The translations under genes were made by a program, and so were the position numbers. From contig JALVEU010000093.1 in assembly GCA_027030565.1 (NCBI GenBank), forward strand, positions 1-13,990: a DNA stretch of 13,990 nt. Direction: 5' to 3'. Below are positions 6,872 through 13,990 of the stretch, piece by piece. Under the pieces are notes generated by a model that made no database searches, had not been told where the DNA came from, and worked only from the letters and a program-made list of their open reading frames with translations. This DNA is from Gammaproteobacteria bacterium (GTDB taxonomy: Bacteria; Pseudomonadota; Gammaproteobacteria; JAJDOJ01). The stretch's first letter is position 1. Each line of letters starts with the position of its first letter.

Positions 6872-7882
6872 ATGCCGAATGTCACCAAGGCCTATAATTT
6901 TCAAGCAATCCTGGAGGGGGCACTGTCGTTCCTGCCGGGCGGTGTCTGGTTGTTGTCCAGAAAGGGAACGGGCGGCACCACTTCGGCACGCTATTGTTAT
7001 ACCGTCTGGCTGCGGCACCTGATCAAGACTGCCCCATTCCGCAAGGGCCCGCCAACCGGTACCGTCGTGGAACTCGGCCCAGGCGACTCGTTGGGTATCG
7101 GCCTGGCAGCGCTGTTGTCCGGTGCCGAGCGATACGTCGCAGTGGATTCGGTCCGGTACGCCGACACCCAGCGCAACATCGAGGTGCTTGGAGAGCTCGT
7201 CGCGCTTTTTCGACAGCGAGCACCGGTGCCGGACGCACGCGAATTTCCCCGCGTCAAACCCGAACTGCAGGACTACCGGTTCCCGGACCATCTGCTGCCC
7301 AAGGCCTGGCTGTATAAGGCACTCGATCCGGGACGGATCCAGAGAATCGAGTCGGCATTGCGGGAAACGCAAAGGACACAATCCATGGTGTGCTATGTGG
7401 ATCCGCAGCACAAGAACACGATTCCGCAGGGAACGGTGACCCATGTTTTCTCGCAGGCCGTACTCGAACACGTGGACGAGCCGAACGCCGTCTACACCGC
7501 ATGCCATGACTGGTTGGCCCCCGATGGGGTAATGTCCCATGTCATCGACTTCAAGTCCCATGGCGTTTCGAAGGAATGGAACGGCCACTGGCTGTATCCG
7601 GACCCCCTCTGGCGATTGATCCGTGGCCGGCGTCCCTATCTGTTGAACCGCCTGCCCTGCTCGGCACACTTGGACATGATCCGGGCGGCAGGATTCGCGC
7701 TTGTGTCCGTCGAACGCACGCACCTGCCGTCCAGCATCGAGACCCGGCAGCTGGCGCGTCGTTTCAGGAGGCTGTCCCCAGAGGATCTGACGACATCAGG
7801 CGTGTTCCTCGTCGCCCAAAAGCCCCCTATGGCGACTCGCCATCTACATCAAAGCGCATGTGTGGAATCGCAGGCCTTCTGA
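6872..7882 (+). CDS. Class I SAM-dependent methyltransferase
   Basis: The 336-residue product has a SAM-binding signature VVELGPGDSLGIGLA at 65-79, an acidic motif II strand (RYVAVD, 87-92) and the post-II segment THVFSQAVLEHVDEP (190-204), all typical of class I methyltransferases. About 100 residues separate motif II from the next motif, more than usual, with a basic helical stretch likely forming a lid or acceptor-binding insert. I do not recognise a named subfamily. The start is ATG at 6872, immediately preceded by an in-frame GTG (6869) that could also serve; the frame continues upstream but into the preceding gene. The last 25 bases overlap the start of the AsnB gene, so the two are likely coupled. 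Context suggests glycan methylation or processing linked to the amidotransferase (inference). Confidence 0.82.
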   Translation: MPNVTKAYNFQAILEGALSFLPGGVWLLSRKGTGGTTSARYCYTVWLRHLIKTAPFRKGPPTGTVVELGPGDSLGIGLAALLSGAERYVAVDSVRYADTQRNIEVLGELVALFRQRAPVPDAREFPRVKPELQDYRFPDHLLPKAWLYKALDPGRIQRIESALRETQRTQSMVCYVDPQHKNTIPQGTVTHVFSQAVLEHVDEPNAVYTACHDWLAPDGVMSHVIDFKSHGVSKEWNGHWLYPDPLWRLIRGRRPYLLNRLPCSAHLDMIRAAGFALVSVERTHLPSSIETRQLARRFRRLSPEDLTTSGVFLVAQKPPMATRHLHQSACVESQAF

Positions 7883-9756
7883 ACGATCGGCCGGGTCCCA
7901 TCGACTCCGTGCTGGAGTCGATGGCAGAATCGTTGCGGCACCGAGGGCCGGACGATGCAGGCACATGGATCGATCCTTCCGTCGGCGTTGGCCTCGCACA
8001 CCGCCGCCTCGCCATCCTGGACTTGTCCCCCGCCGGACACCAGCCCATGGCGTCTGCCAGCGGACGCTGGATTCTGACCTACAATGGTGAGCTCTATAAC
8101 CATCGGGTCCTCCGTCGAAGCCTGGAACGCGAGCATCGCATCCGATGGAACGGGCATTCGGACAGTGAAGTATTGCTCGCCGCACTCGAGTGCTGGGGTG
8201 TGGAAGCTACGCTGGCACGCAGCAATGGGATGTTCGCCTTTGGGGCATGGGACCGGGAAAAGCACTGTCTGATCCTTGCCCGGGACCGCATGGGTGAAAA
8301 GCCCCTCTATGTGGGCTGGATCGCGGGCTGCATCTCGTTTGCTTCCGAGTTGCGGGCTCTGCGAAAAATCCCCGGCTGGGAGGGGGGCATCGAATCCGAG
8401 GCCCTGCACTTCTTTCTCCGCTATGGCTACGTACCCACCCCTTATTCGATCCATCCCCACGTATTTCAGCTTCCACCAGGCACCTGGCTCCGTCTGACCC
8501 TGAATGATGTGCGGTCCATACCGGACGCGCCAACATTCCTCTCCATGGCAATCCGCTACTGGGACCTACGCAGAGTCGTCCTGCAGGGGCTGGATAAAAG
8601 AATCGAGGGTGACATGGAGCGCGCCGCAGACACGCTGGAGTCGCTGCTGGCCGATTCGGTGCGTTTGCGCGTCGACGCGGACGTACCGGTAGGCACGATT
8701 CTCTCTGGAGGGGTCGATTCCTCGCTGATCGCCAGCTTGATGCGGAAGGCAACAACAGAACGGGTCCGTACCTTTACGATCGGATTCATGGAAGAAGATT
8801 TCAATGAAGCCCCTTACGCAAAAAGCGTCGCTACGTACCTGGGAACGGAGCACACGGAATGGTGCCTAACGGGAAACGACGCGCTCGACCTAGTGCCACG
8901 TATCGCCGAGATCTATGATGAACCGTTCGCCGATCCCTCACAACTTCCAACGTTGCTGGTCACCCGTATGGCCCGCACCCAGGTCACGGTGGCGCTGTCG
9001 GGTGACGGTGGCGACGAGCTGTTTTTCGGCTACCAGCGTTATTTCGATGTGCTGCGCATGTGGCAATTGCTCGGCCGGCTGCCGGCGCACGGGAGAACCA
9101 TCCTGGCCGGCGCACTGCGAACCATCGGCGTCATTGGAGGGCACACAGGATTCAGGCTCCAGCGCCTGGCAGCCCGCATTGCCGCACGAGACTTCGACGA
9201 CCTCTTTTGGAATCGATCTGCGTTCAACCCGTTCCTCTCAGCCCAGGTAGAGGAGAACTGCCACCTTCCCCCGCTAGAGTCTCTCCCAGAAGGTGGAATA
9301 ATCAACCGCATGCGCTATCTCGATCAGGCCCGTTACCTGCCCGACAACATCCTCACCAAGGTCGACAGAGCCAGCATGACGGTTGGCCTGGAACTCCGTA
9401 CCCCTTTCTTGGATCATCGGGTGGTAGCTTTCAGTTGGCGGATTCCCGATGCATGGCTGTTCGATGGTACGACCGGCAAGGCCCTGCTGAAAAAAATATT
9501 GTATCGCCATATACCGAAGCATCTGGTCGATCGAAGGAAAAAGGGATTCGATATCCCCCTGGATTCCTGGCTTCGTGGCCCGCTCCGCCAGTGGATGGGG
9601 GATCTGCTCGCTTCCGAATCATTGAGACACCTTCCCCATGTCCGCGGAATCGATCTCGAAAGGCTCACTGACGAGCACCTGAAGGGCCAGGCCAACCACG
9701 GTTTCACCTTGTGGCCCTTCCTCATGCTCGAAGCGTGGCGGCAGGCGCATGAATGA
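7858..9756 (+). CDS. AsnB-type asparagine synthetase / glycan amidotransferase (glutamine-hydrolysing)
   Basis: The 632-residue product has the full two-domain layout of class B asparagine synthetases. The N-terminal glutaminase starts MCGIAG, giving Cys1 after Met removal, and has RHRGPDD (28-34), LAHRRLAILD (46-55) and YNGELYN (75-81). The synthetase domain has the ATP-binding PP-loop SGGVDSS (283-289), SGDGGDELFFGY (381-392) and the late KVDRASM (501-507). The start is fixed by the invariant MCGIAG; an upstream extension in the same frame is non-family sequence. It has no Shine-Dalgarno and overlaps the preceding methyltransferase by 25 bases. Homologues inside O-antigen and exopolysaccharide clusters (such as WbpS) are linked to converting sugar carboxylates to amides. 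Here a glycan substrate is more likely than housekeeping asparagine synthesis, judging from its neighbours. Its 3' end overlaps the next gene by 8 bases. Confidence 0.93.
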   Translation: MCGIAGLLNDRPGPIDSVLESMAESLRHRGPDDAGTWIDPSVGVGLAHRRLAILDLSPAGHQPMASASGRWILTYNGELYNHRVLRRSLEREHRIRWNGHSDSEVLLAALECWGVEATLARSNGMFAFGAWDREKHCLILARDRMGEKPLYVGWIAGCISFASELRALRKIPGWEGGIESEALHFFLRYGYVPTPYSIHPHVFQLPPGTWLRLTLNDVRSIPDAPTFLSMAIRYWDLRRVVLQGLDKRIEGDMERAADTLESLLADSVRLRVDADVPVGTILSGGVDSSLIASLMRKATTERVRTFTIGFMEEDFNEAPYAKSVATYLGTEHTEWCLTGNDALDLVPRIAEIYDEPFADPSQLPTLLVTRMARTQVTVALSGDGGDELFFGYQRYFDVLRMWQLLGRLPAHGRTILAGALRTIGVIGGHTGFRLQRLAARIAARDFDDLFWNRSAFNPFLSAQVEENCHLPPLESLPEGGIINRMRYLDQARYLPDNILTKVDRASMTVGLELRTPFLDHRVVAFSWRIPDAWLFDGTTGKALLKKILYRHIPKHLVDRRKKGFDIPLDSWLRGPLRQWMGDLLASESLRHLPHVRGIDLERLTDEHLKGQANHGFTLWPFLMLEAWRQAHE

Positions 9757-10894
9757 GTTGCGCATCCTCGTGGTGGCCAATCTACCGCCCTTTGTTATGG
9801 GGGGAGCCGAACATCAGGTCGCCCGGCTCGTCGAATGCTGGGTCAGGTCGGGCCACCACGTCGAGGTCGCTGGGCACCGCATACCGACGGGTTACGCAAC
9901 GCTTGGACAGGTCTCGGTACGGACACACCGTATTCGGGTGCGATCACACCTGGGCCGTGCCATGAGGGGCATCTCTTACTTTCTGTCACTGGCGGTATTG
10001 TTGAGAAAGAACTCCTCGAGATTCGATGTGATCTATGTCCGGGGGCTGGGGGACGCCGCCCTCTCGATCTGTTTCCTGAAACGGTTCACATCGCTGGATC
10101 TGCCGATACTGGTATGCCCGATCAATGCCCGCGGCTCCGGAGACGCGGCGTTCATCCGATCCCTGCCGGGCTGGCGCAAACTGGTATCCGTCATCGACAC
10201 TCAGTGCGATGCCATCAACATCATCGCTCCGGCAATCGAACACGACCTACGAAGCCTGGGTATTTGCACTCCAATCATCACCAGGATCCCCAATGGCGTG
10301 CCCATCGGACCGCCCATCACCAGGGAAAGGCCGCCATCGGTAAGACGATTGGTGTGGACCGGTCGGATCACTCGGCAAAAAGGCCTGGATTTGTTGCTGG
10401 ACGCCTTGTCCGCCCTGGCTGAAGAGGGATTTCGTTTCACGCTCGACCTCGTCGGCGACGGCCCCGAACAGGGATCGCTCATGAACCAATGCAAGACAAA
10501 CGGGCTCGACGAACGCGTGCACTTTGTCGGCAGGCTCTCCCCGGACAAGGTCCGGGAACATCTACACCAAGCCGATGCTTTCGTTCTACCCTCCAGATAT
10601 GAGGGCATGTCGAACAGCGCCTTGGAAGCCATGGAGGCCTCCCTGCCCGTGCTTCTGACCCGCTGTGGAGGCATTGATACATATATAGACGAACGATCGG
10701 GCTGGTTGTGCGAACCCGACAACCGACGCGCTCTCGAAGACGCCCTGCGTGAACTGCTCACTGCACCAGGCGATGCCTTGCTGACCCGCGGCGCACATGC
10801 ACGCAAGATCGTCGAGCAGCATTTCGCACTTCCCACGGTTGCTGAACAGAACCTCTCCACCTTGTACAAGATCTCCAAGGGACATGCTGAATAA
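9749..10894 (+). CDS. Glycosyltransferase family 4 (GT-B fold)
   Basis: The 381-residue product is a second GT4-type transferase. It opens with LRILVVANLPPFVMGGAEHQV (4-24), the usual first strand and glycine loop. The C-terminal donor domain has RIPNGVPI (179-186), WTGRITRQKGLDLLLDAL (203-220), LVGDGPEQ (234-241) and PSRYEGMSNSALEAME (281-296), with the E-x7-E pair at E285 and E293. The series is complete, so the enzyme should be active. Donor and acceptor are unknown. The ATG at 9749 lies 8 bases inside the AsnB gene, a coupled arrangement. It differs substantially from the GT4 enzyme at 5719, so the two probably add different sugars rather than being recent duplicates. It is followed by the longest gap in the cluster. 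Confidence 0.92.
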   Translation: MNELRILVVANLPPFVMGGAEHQVARLVECWVRSGHHVEVAGHRIPTGYATLGQVSVRTHRIRVRSHLGRAMRGISYFLSLAVLLRKNSSRFDVIYVRGLGDAALSICFLKRFTSLDLPILVCPINARGSGDAAFIRSLPGWRKLVSVIDTQCDAINIIAPAIEHDLRSLGICTPIITRIPNGVPIGPPITRERPPSVRRLVWTGRITRQKGLDLLLDALSALAEEGFRFTLDLVGDGPEQGSLMNQCKTNGLDERVHFVGRLSPDKVREHLHQADAFVLPSRYEGMSNSALEAMEASLPVLLTRCGGIDTYIDERSGWLCEPDNRRALEDALRELLTAPGDALLTRGAHARKIVEQHFALPTVAEQNLSTLYKISKGHAE

Positions 10895-11074
10895 ATCGTC
10901 ACGAGCGACCGAAGGGCGAAGCGCACGGCTACAAGGCGCTGGACCCATGCGTTGGATCGGGTGGGTGCTACGCCCCGTGCGTCCCAAGCCTTGAGCCGTG
11001 CTCACCCACTGGGGTCTCACTGGGCACCCTGCCCTGCACCGGCATCCACCGCAGCGTCGACACCCCGTCCGGAT
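10895..11074. other. 180-base gap before the last glycosyltransferase
   Basis: This is the only sizeable break inside the cluster. A 36-codon frame (10884-10994) crosses it but lacks family features, and its purine-rich AAGGGA is only one base from the ATG. CACTGGG occurs twice near 11010-11030. I see no clear promoter or terminator. The gap leaves open whether the last gene is separately transcribed. Confidence 0.35.
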
Positions 11075-12211
11075 ATGGATATGCGAATTCTGGTTCTCAG
11101 CAAACGACAATACACCTCCAAGGACCTGCTGGATGACCGGTACGGGCGCTTGTCCGAGATCCCGAAACATTTGGCACGTCAGGGACATGCCGTGTATGGC
11201 CTGGTGCTGAGCTATCGAAAAAGGACCGAATACCCTTTTCCCGGGCCGCCTTTAACTGCCGGTGATGTTTCGTGGTATTCCATCAACCTGGGGTTAAACC
11301 CGCTGTCCGGGATCCGGCGTCACCAACGGGCGCTGGACCGATTGGTGGTAGCCATTCAGCCAGATGTGATCTGGGCCTGTTCTGACGCATTTCACGTCAT
11401 TCTTGCGGCCCAGATCAAGAAACGCCATAACCTGCCCTTCATCGCAGACCTGTATGACAATTTCGAGTCCTTCGCGGCCACCCGCCTGTGGAGTGTCAAA
11501 GAACGTTATCACTCCGCCTTGTCTCTCGCAGACGGCATCACCGTGGTAAGCGAAAACCTCCGCAGCTTGATTCGAAGTCAGGTTGGGCCGACCAAGCCAC
11601 TTTGCGTGCTCACCAATGCGATCGATCCGAATCTATTCTACCGTCGCGACAAGCGACAATGCCGGAAAAAACTAGGGCTGCCGGCAGAACAGGTGCTCAT
11701 AGGCACCGCGGGATCGTTGACCCGGGATCGAGACATTCAGGTCCTCTACGATGCATTTCGCGACCTGTCTTCCCGGGATCCTGCCATTGGACTGGCAGTT
11801 GCTGGGCCACGGAAGCGCTCTCTGCCTCCCCCAGCTGGAAAAAACGTGTACGACTTGGGACTGCTCCCCCATGACAAAATTGCGCTACTGGCCTCGACCT
11901 TGGACGTGGCGGTTATCTGCAACAAACCTTCGGCTTTTGGCGAATACTGCTTTCCTCAAAAATTTTATGAGTTCCTGGCTGGGGGCACACCCGTGCTTGC
12001 CGCAGCGGTAGGAGCATTGAAGGAGCTCCTGGCACCCTGGCCACAAAACCGCTACGACTCCGCCCGTCCGGAAACGGTGCCGAGCCGCATTCTCGGCCTG
12101 ATCGAGAAACCGACCCTGCCCGATTTGCCGATTCCCACCTGGGCAGGGCAGGCGCAAAGCCTTTCCCGTTTCATGCAGCAGGTGCTGCACGCGCCGACAG
12201 AGGTTCGCTAA
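11075..12211 (+). CDS. Glycosyltransferase (GT4-like, divergent)
   Basis: The 378-residue product begins MDMRILVLSKRQYTSKDLLDDRYGRL, and its first part has the layout of a GT-B N-terminal domain, including IPKHLARQGHAVYGLVLSY (29-47). The middle has ADGITVVSE (152-160) and NAIDPNLF (181-188), usual in GT4 enzymes just before the donor domain. The donor domain has IGTAGSL (209-215), LLPHDKIALLASTLDVAV (263-280) and FPQKFYEFLAGGTPVLAA (293-310), where E299 matches the second conserved glutamate. The first glutamate of E-x7-E is not in register, as in the 'P-K-EYMA-G-PV' branch. The start is ATG 11075 or the second ATG at 11081, where the MRIL strand begins. The frame extends upstream to 10952, but that part is low-complexity and unlike the family. 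The gene ends 7 bases from the opposing epimerase gene. Confidence 0.87.
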   Translation: MDMRILVLSKRQYTSKDLLDDRYGRLSEIPKHLARQGHAVYGLVLSYRKRTEYPFPGPPLTAGDVSWYSINLGLNPLSGIRRHQRALDRLVVAIQPDVIWACSDAFHVILAAQIKKRHNLPFIADLYDNFESFAATRLWSVKERYHSALSLADGITVVSENLRSLIRSQVGPTKPLCVLTNAIDPNLFYRRDKRQCRKKLGLPAEQVLIGTAGSLTRDRDIQVLYDAFRDLSSRDPAIGLAVAGPRKRSLPPPAGKNVYDLGLLPHDKIALLASTLDVAVICNKPSAFGEYCFPQKFYEFLAGGTPVLAAAVGALKELLAPWPQNRYDSARPETVPSRILGLIEKPTLPDLPIPTWAGQAQSLSRFMQQVLHAPTEVR

Positions 12212-12218
12212 GCATGCA

Positions 12219-13358
12219 TCAATGCAAAAAACCGCCGGTCACTGCCTCGGGCGAATCACCCTCCAGCGAGCACAGGCGCAGCAGCGCCCCGGCGATTTTC
12301 TCGGAAGGACCCTCGGCACCCGGGCAAACGGGGAGCGTCCTCAATCGCTCGTAGCCACCCCCAAGGATGAAGCTCGCAACACCCTCGGGCAAGTCGCCTT
12401 CCAGCACCGCGTTGCGGCCCAGACCGTCGGGCCGCTCCGTGCGGGTGCGCATGACCACCGTCGGCACGCCGAGCACCGCGAGCTCTTCCTGGTTCGATCC
12501 CCCGTCGGTCAGTACGCAGGAGGCTTGGGCGGCCAGCCGCAGGAAGGCCCCATAACCCATCCTGGGGTGAAGCACGATACGTTCATGTTGCTCCAGGCGA
12601 TCGAGCAGGCCCTCTTGTTGCAGGCGATCCCGGGTGGCCGGATGCAGCACGAAATGGATCGTGAACCTCTGGCTGAGCCGTTCGATGATCTCAACGATCT
12701 GCCGCAGGCGCCCCTTGTGGTAGATGTTCTGGAAGCGATGCAAGGATGCCAGAACGTACGGCGGATCAGTGGAACCGCAATCCGTCAGGGCACCACTCAA
12801 CGCCACTGCGTCCACGATACTGTTTCCGCCAGTGTGGACCACACGACGAACCCCCAGGCGACGCATATAGGCTTCCGCAGCGTCATTGGGGCACATGGCG
12901 ATGTCGGTCATGCGAAACACGAGCCGCCGCAAAAACTCTTCGGGAAACGGATCCAGCAACGCGCCCGAGGTCAACCCGCTCTCCAGGTGTACCACGTCCA
13001 TTCTGCAACGCTTGGCCGCCAGAGCCCCGACGAACGTGGAAAGGGTGTCCCCGTGAACGAGGACCACGGCCTCTGCAGCTGTTGGAGCGAGCTCACGGAG
13101 CCTCCCCTTCACGTTCGTGTAGGCTTGAGGGAGCCACCGCGCCAGCGATACGACCGTCGCGTGCTCGGCGGGCGTGGTGGCATCGACGCGTCGTGCTTCG
13201 ACGCCAAATTCCTCAATCAGGTCGTCCATGGTTTCCTTGTGCTGCCCGGTCATCAGGAGTACGCAGGGTATGCCCCGCCTTTCGCAAGCGACCACCACCG
13301 GTGCCACCTTGATGAGCTGGGCACGTGTACCGATGACGAAGATCGAGCGTTTGGGCAT
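12219..13358 (-). CDS. UDP-N-acetylglucosamine 2-epimerase (WecB-like, variant motifs)
   Basis: The 379-residue length matches non-hydrolysing UDP-GlcNAc 2-epimerases, which make UDP-ManNAc in the cytoplasm. Recognisable blocks are GTRAQLIKVAP (10-20; usually GTRPExIKxAP), TGQH (37-40), VHGDTLS (101-107), HLESGLT (124-130), PEEFLRR (139-145), TGGNSIVDA (176-184), HRFQN (207-211), TDGGSNQEE (284-292) and RTERPD (306-311). By spacing, D104, E126, E140 and H207 correspond to D95, E117, E131 and H213 of E. coli WecB, so the catalytic set seems intact. Several blocks differ from consensus: GTRAQ for GTRPE, DGGSNQEE for DSGGIQEE, HRFQN for HRxEN or similar. It may be a distinct clade with another substrate. 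The start at 13358 (MPKRSIFVIG) is chosen because the 30 residues upstream are not family-like. It is convergent with the glycan cluster. Confidence 0.87.
   Translation of the reverse strand: MPKRSIFVIGTRAQLIKVAPVVVACERRGIPCVLLMTGQHKETMDDLIEEFGVEARRVDATTPAEHATVVSLARWLPQAYTNVKGRLRELAPTAAEAVVLVHGDTLSTFVGALAAKRCRMDVVHLESGLTSGALLDPFPEEFLRRLVFRMTDIAMCPNDAAEAYMRRLGVRRVVHTGGNSIVDAVALSGALTDCGSTDPPYVLASLHRFQNIYHKGRLRQIVEIIERLSQRFTIHFVLHPATRDRLQQEGLLDRLEQHERIVLHPRMGYGAFLRLAAQASCVLTDGGSNQEELAVLGVPTVVMRTRTERPDGLGRNAVLEGDLPEGVASFILGGGYERLRTLPVCPGAEGPSEKIAGALLRLCSLEGDSPEAVTGGFLH
12226..12268 (-). terminator. Possible intrinsic terminator within the 3' end of the epimerase gene
   Basis: Read on the minus strand, CGCTGG (plus 12263-12268) can pair, with one G-U wobble, to CCGGCG (plus 12233-12238), enclosing a smaller GGG/CCC hairpin. 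A G and then six T (plus 12226-12231) follow directly. This is the right order for a rho-independent stop, but the stem is branched and short. It overlaps the last 16 codons or so of the epimerase. The two convergent genes leave only 7 bases for such a signal. Confidence 0.33.
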
Positions 13359-13660
13359 TTCAAAACGGGCACATTCCCTGGAGCAGGAAACCTTAACGCC
13401 TTGGTGAGGGGTACGGCCAGCCGAACAAGAGGTCAGCCCGACACACAACGATCAGGCACAGGACGAATGGTGCTGCGGGGATTCGGGCGCACCTCCCCCT
13501 CTCTTGCGTGCCAGCATGCCATCCATCCGGACTTCTTCGTGCGTGTTAACGAAGGAGAGGACGAGGCACTGAAAGACCTTGTGGAGGCTGTGTCCTCGCG
13601 GCGAAGGTCGTGCGAAGAACAAGGCGCCTCTATTCGTCGCGGGGACGGGATCCCCACAGG
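13359..13660. other. 302-base region without a supported gene
   Basis: This separates the epimerase gene from the membrane protein gene upstream of it on the minus strand. A 74-codon minus frame (13433-13657) has no ribosome site or domain and looks non-coding. The epimerase promoter should lie here if it is not cotranscribed with the gene at the right edge. I could not find a convincing -35/-10 pair or a strong ribosome site before the ATG at 13358. Confidence 0.45.
13639..13657 (-). terminator. Hairpin just after the membrane protein gene, possible terminator
   Basis: On the plus strand GCGGGGA (13639-13645) and TCCCCAC (13651-13657) form a 7-base stem, including one G-U pair on the minus-strand RNA, with a 5-base loop. 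It begins three bases after the stop codon of the gene at 13661-13990. No T-run follows, so termination would be weak or rho-dependent. Confidence 0.27.
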
Positions 13661-13990
13661 CTAGAGCAGTGAGAACTGGCGCAGGACCTTGGCGAAGCGC
13701 TCGTCTTCGGCGGCAAATGCCCGCAGGGCCTTGAGCAAGCGTTTCAGCTCGCTGTCCTCTCCGTGGTGCGCTTGCAGATCGGCATGGACCTCCTGCTCCA
13801 GGCGCACCATGCGCTGCTCCAGCGGCCGCAGTGCGGTCTTGCGGTCCCATACCACGAAGCCGATCAGCCCGAAGATCCCCGCCAGCATCACCACCATCAC
13901 GCCCCATAGGTAGTCCATGCTCTTCCGCAGGTCTTTGAACTGCGCCGCCATGAGCGCGTTCTGCGCATCGATCTTCGTGTCGATTTTCTC
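13661..13990 (-). CDS. Membrane-anchored coiled-coil protein, C-terminal part (5' end outside window)
   Basis: The frame is open to the right edge: codons before the Met at 13951 read EKIDTKIDAQNAL, continuing a charged coiled-coil. The gene is therefore truncated by the window and 13951 is probably not its start. Counting from that Met, a hydrophobic segment at residues 14-34 (YLWGVMVVMLAGIFGLIGFVV) is followed by WDRKTALRPLE (35-45), a heptad-like charged region (46-80) and the ending VLRQFSLL. This order, an N-terminal coil, one membrane helix, a WDRKTALRP-like motif and a short C-terminal helix, is seen in small hypothetical proteins of many proteobacteria and cyanobacteria. Its function is unknown. 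I see nothing that ties it to the glycan cluster. Reading as real protein is well supported; no function is claimed. Confidence 0.72.
   Translation of the reverse strand, partial: EKIDTKIDAQNALMAAQFKDLRKSMDYLWGVMVVMLAGIFGLIGFVVWDRKTALRPLEQRMVRLEQEVHADLQAHHGEDSELKRLLKALRAFAAEDERFAKVLRQFSLL

Noticed and set aside
10884..10994. 36-codon frame starting in the end of the second GT4 gene
   Set aside because: AAGGGA is only one base before the ATG, and the peptide is arginine-rich without recognisable features. Unlike the 5654-5722 frame, it does not join to the next gene's start.
10952..11074. N-terminal extension of the last glycosyltransferase
   Set aside because: The extension is low in hydrophobic structure and rich in Ala/Pro/Ser. 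The typical MRIL strand begins at 11081, so the start is near 11075-11081.
13433..13657. Minus-strand frame of 74 codons between the epimerase and membrane protein genes
   Set aside because: It is rich in Ser, Arg and Pro, has no ribosome site and no recognised domain.
12222..13664. Very long plus-strand open frame (480 codons) opposite the epimerase gene
   Set aside because: The minus strand carries an unmistakable WecB-like protein with many motifs. The plus frame reads as arginine/glutamine/histidine-rich non-family sequence and is a mirror of GC-rich codon use.
1..13990. tRNA, rRNA, CRISPR array, insertion sequence, attachment site or defence system
   Set aside because: No regularly spaced repeats, transposase, integrase or RNA-gene landmarks were seen on either strand. 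The Uma2 gene alone is not evidence of a mobile element or defence system.

Overview
The window is dense, GC-rich bacterial DNA. Long ORFs, ATGA-type overlaps and the protein families suggest a proteobacterium, and my guess is a gammaproteobacterium. No rRNA, tRNA or marker gene settles this, so the taxonomic call is an inference. No rRNA, tRNA, CRISPR array, insertion sequence or integrase was found.

Layout. Positions 1-2052 hold two CLC-family chloride channel/antiporter genes in tandem. The first is cut by the window edge, and the two overlap by 4 bases. Positions 2236-2841 hold a Uma2-family (DUF820) PD-(D/E)XK nuclease-like gene with a strong Shine-Dalgarno. A 436-base gene-poor stretch (2842-3277) follows, with paired hairpins, a possible sigma70-type promoter and two TGCATGCA octamers.

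Positions 3278-12211 are a same-strand surface-glycan cluster. In order it encodes a Wzx-like flippase, a zinc-ribbon SAM methyltransferase, a possible 22-codon coupled mini-ORF, a GT4 glycosyltransferase, a second SAM methyltransferase, an AsnB-type glutamine amidotransferase, a second GT4 glycosyltransferase and a third, more divergent one. Most junctions are overlaps or short gaps, so most of the cluster is probably one operon. The 180-base gap before the last glycosyltransferase is the exception. A WecB-like UDP-GlcNAc 2-epimerase gene (12219-13358) faces the cluster from the minus strand, with only 7 bases between the two stop codons. The right edge (13661-13990, minus) is the C-terminal part of a membrane-anchored coiled-coil protein of unknown function.

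Working model (inference). The glycosyltransferases build a lipid-linked oligosaccharide, possibly containing a ManNAc-type sugar supplied through the epimerase. AsnB may convert a sugar or substituent carboxylate to an amide, the methyltransferases may decorate the glycan, and the flippase exports it. No Wzy polymerase, initiating phosphoglycosyltransferase, ligase or nucleotide-sugar dehydrogenase lies in the window, so the pathway must use genes elsewhere. The most unusual local structure is the double-ATGA mini-ORF with an internal hairpin just before the first glycosyltransferase. I did not find a clearly new defence or mobile system.
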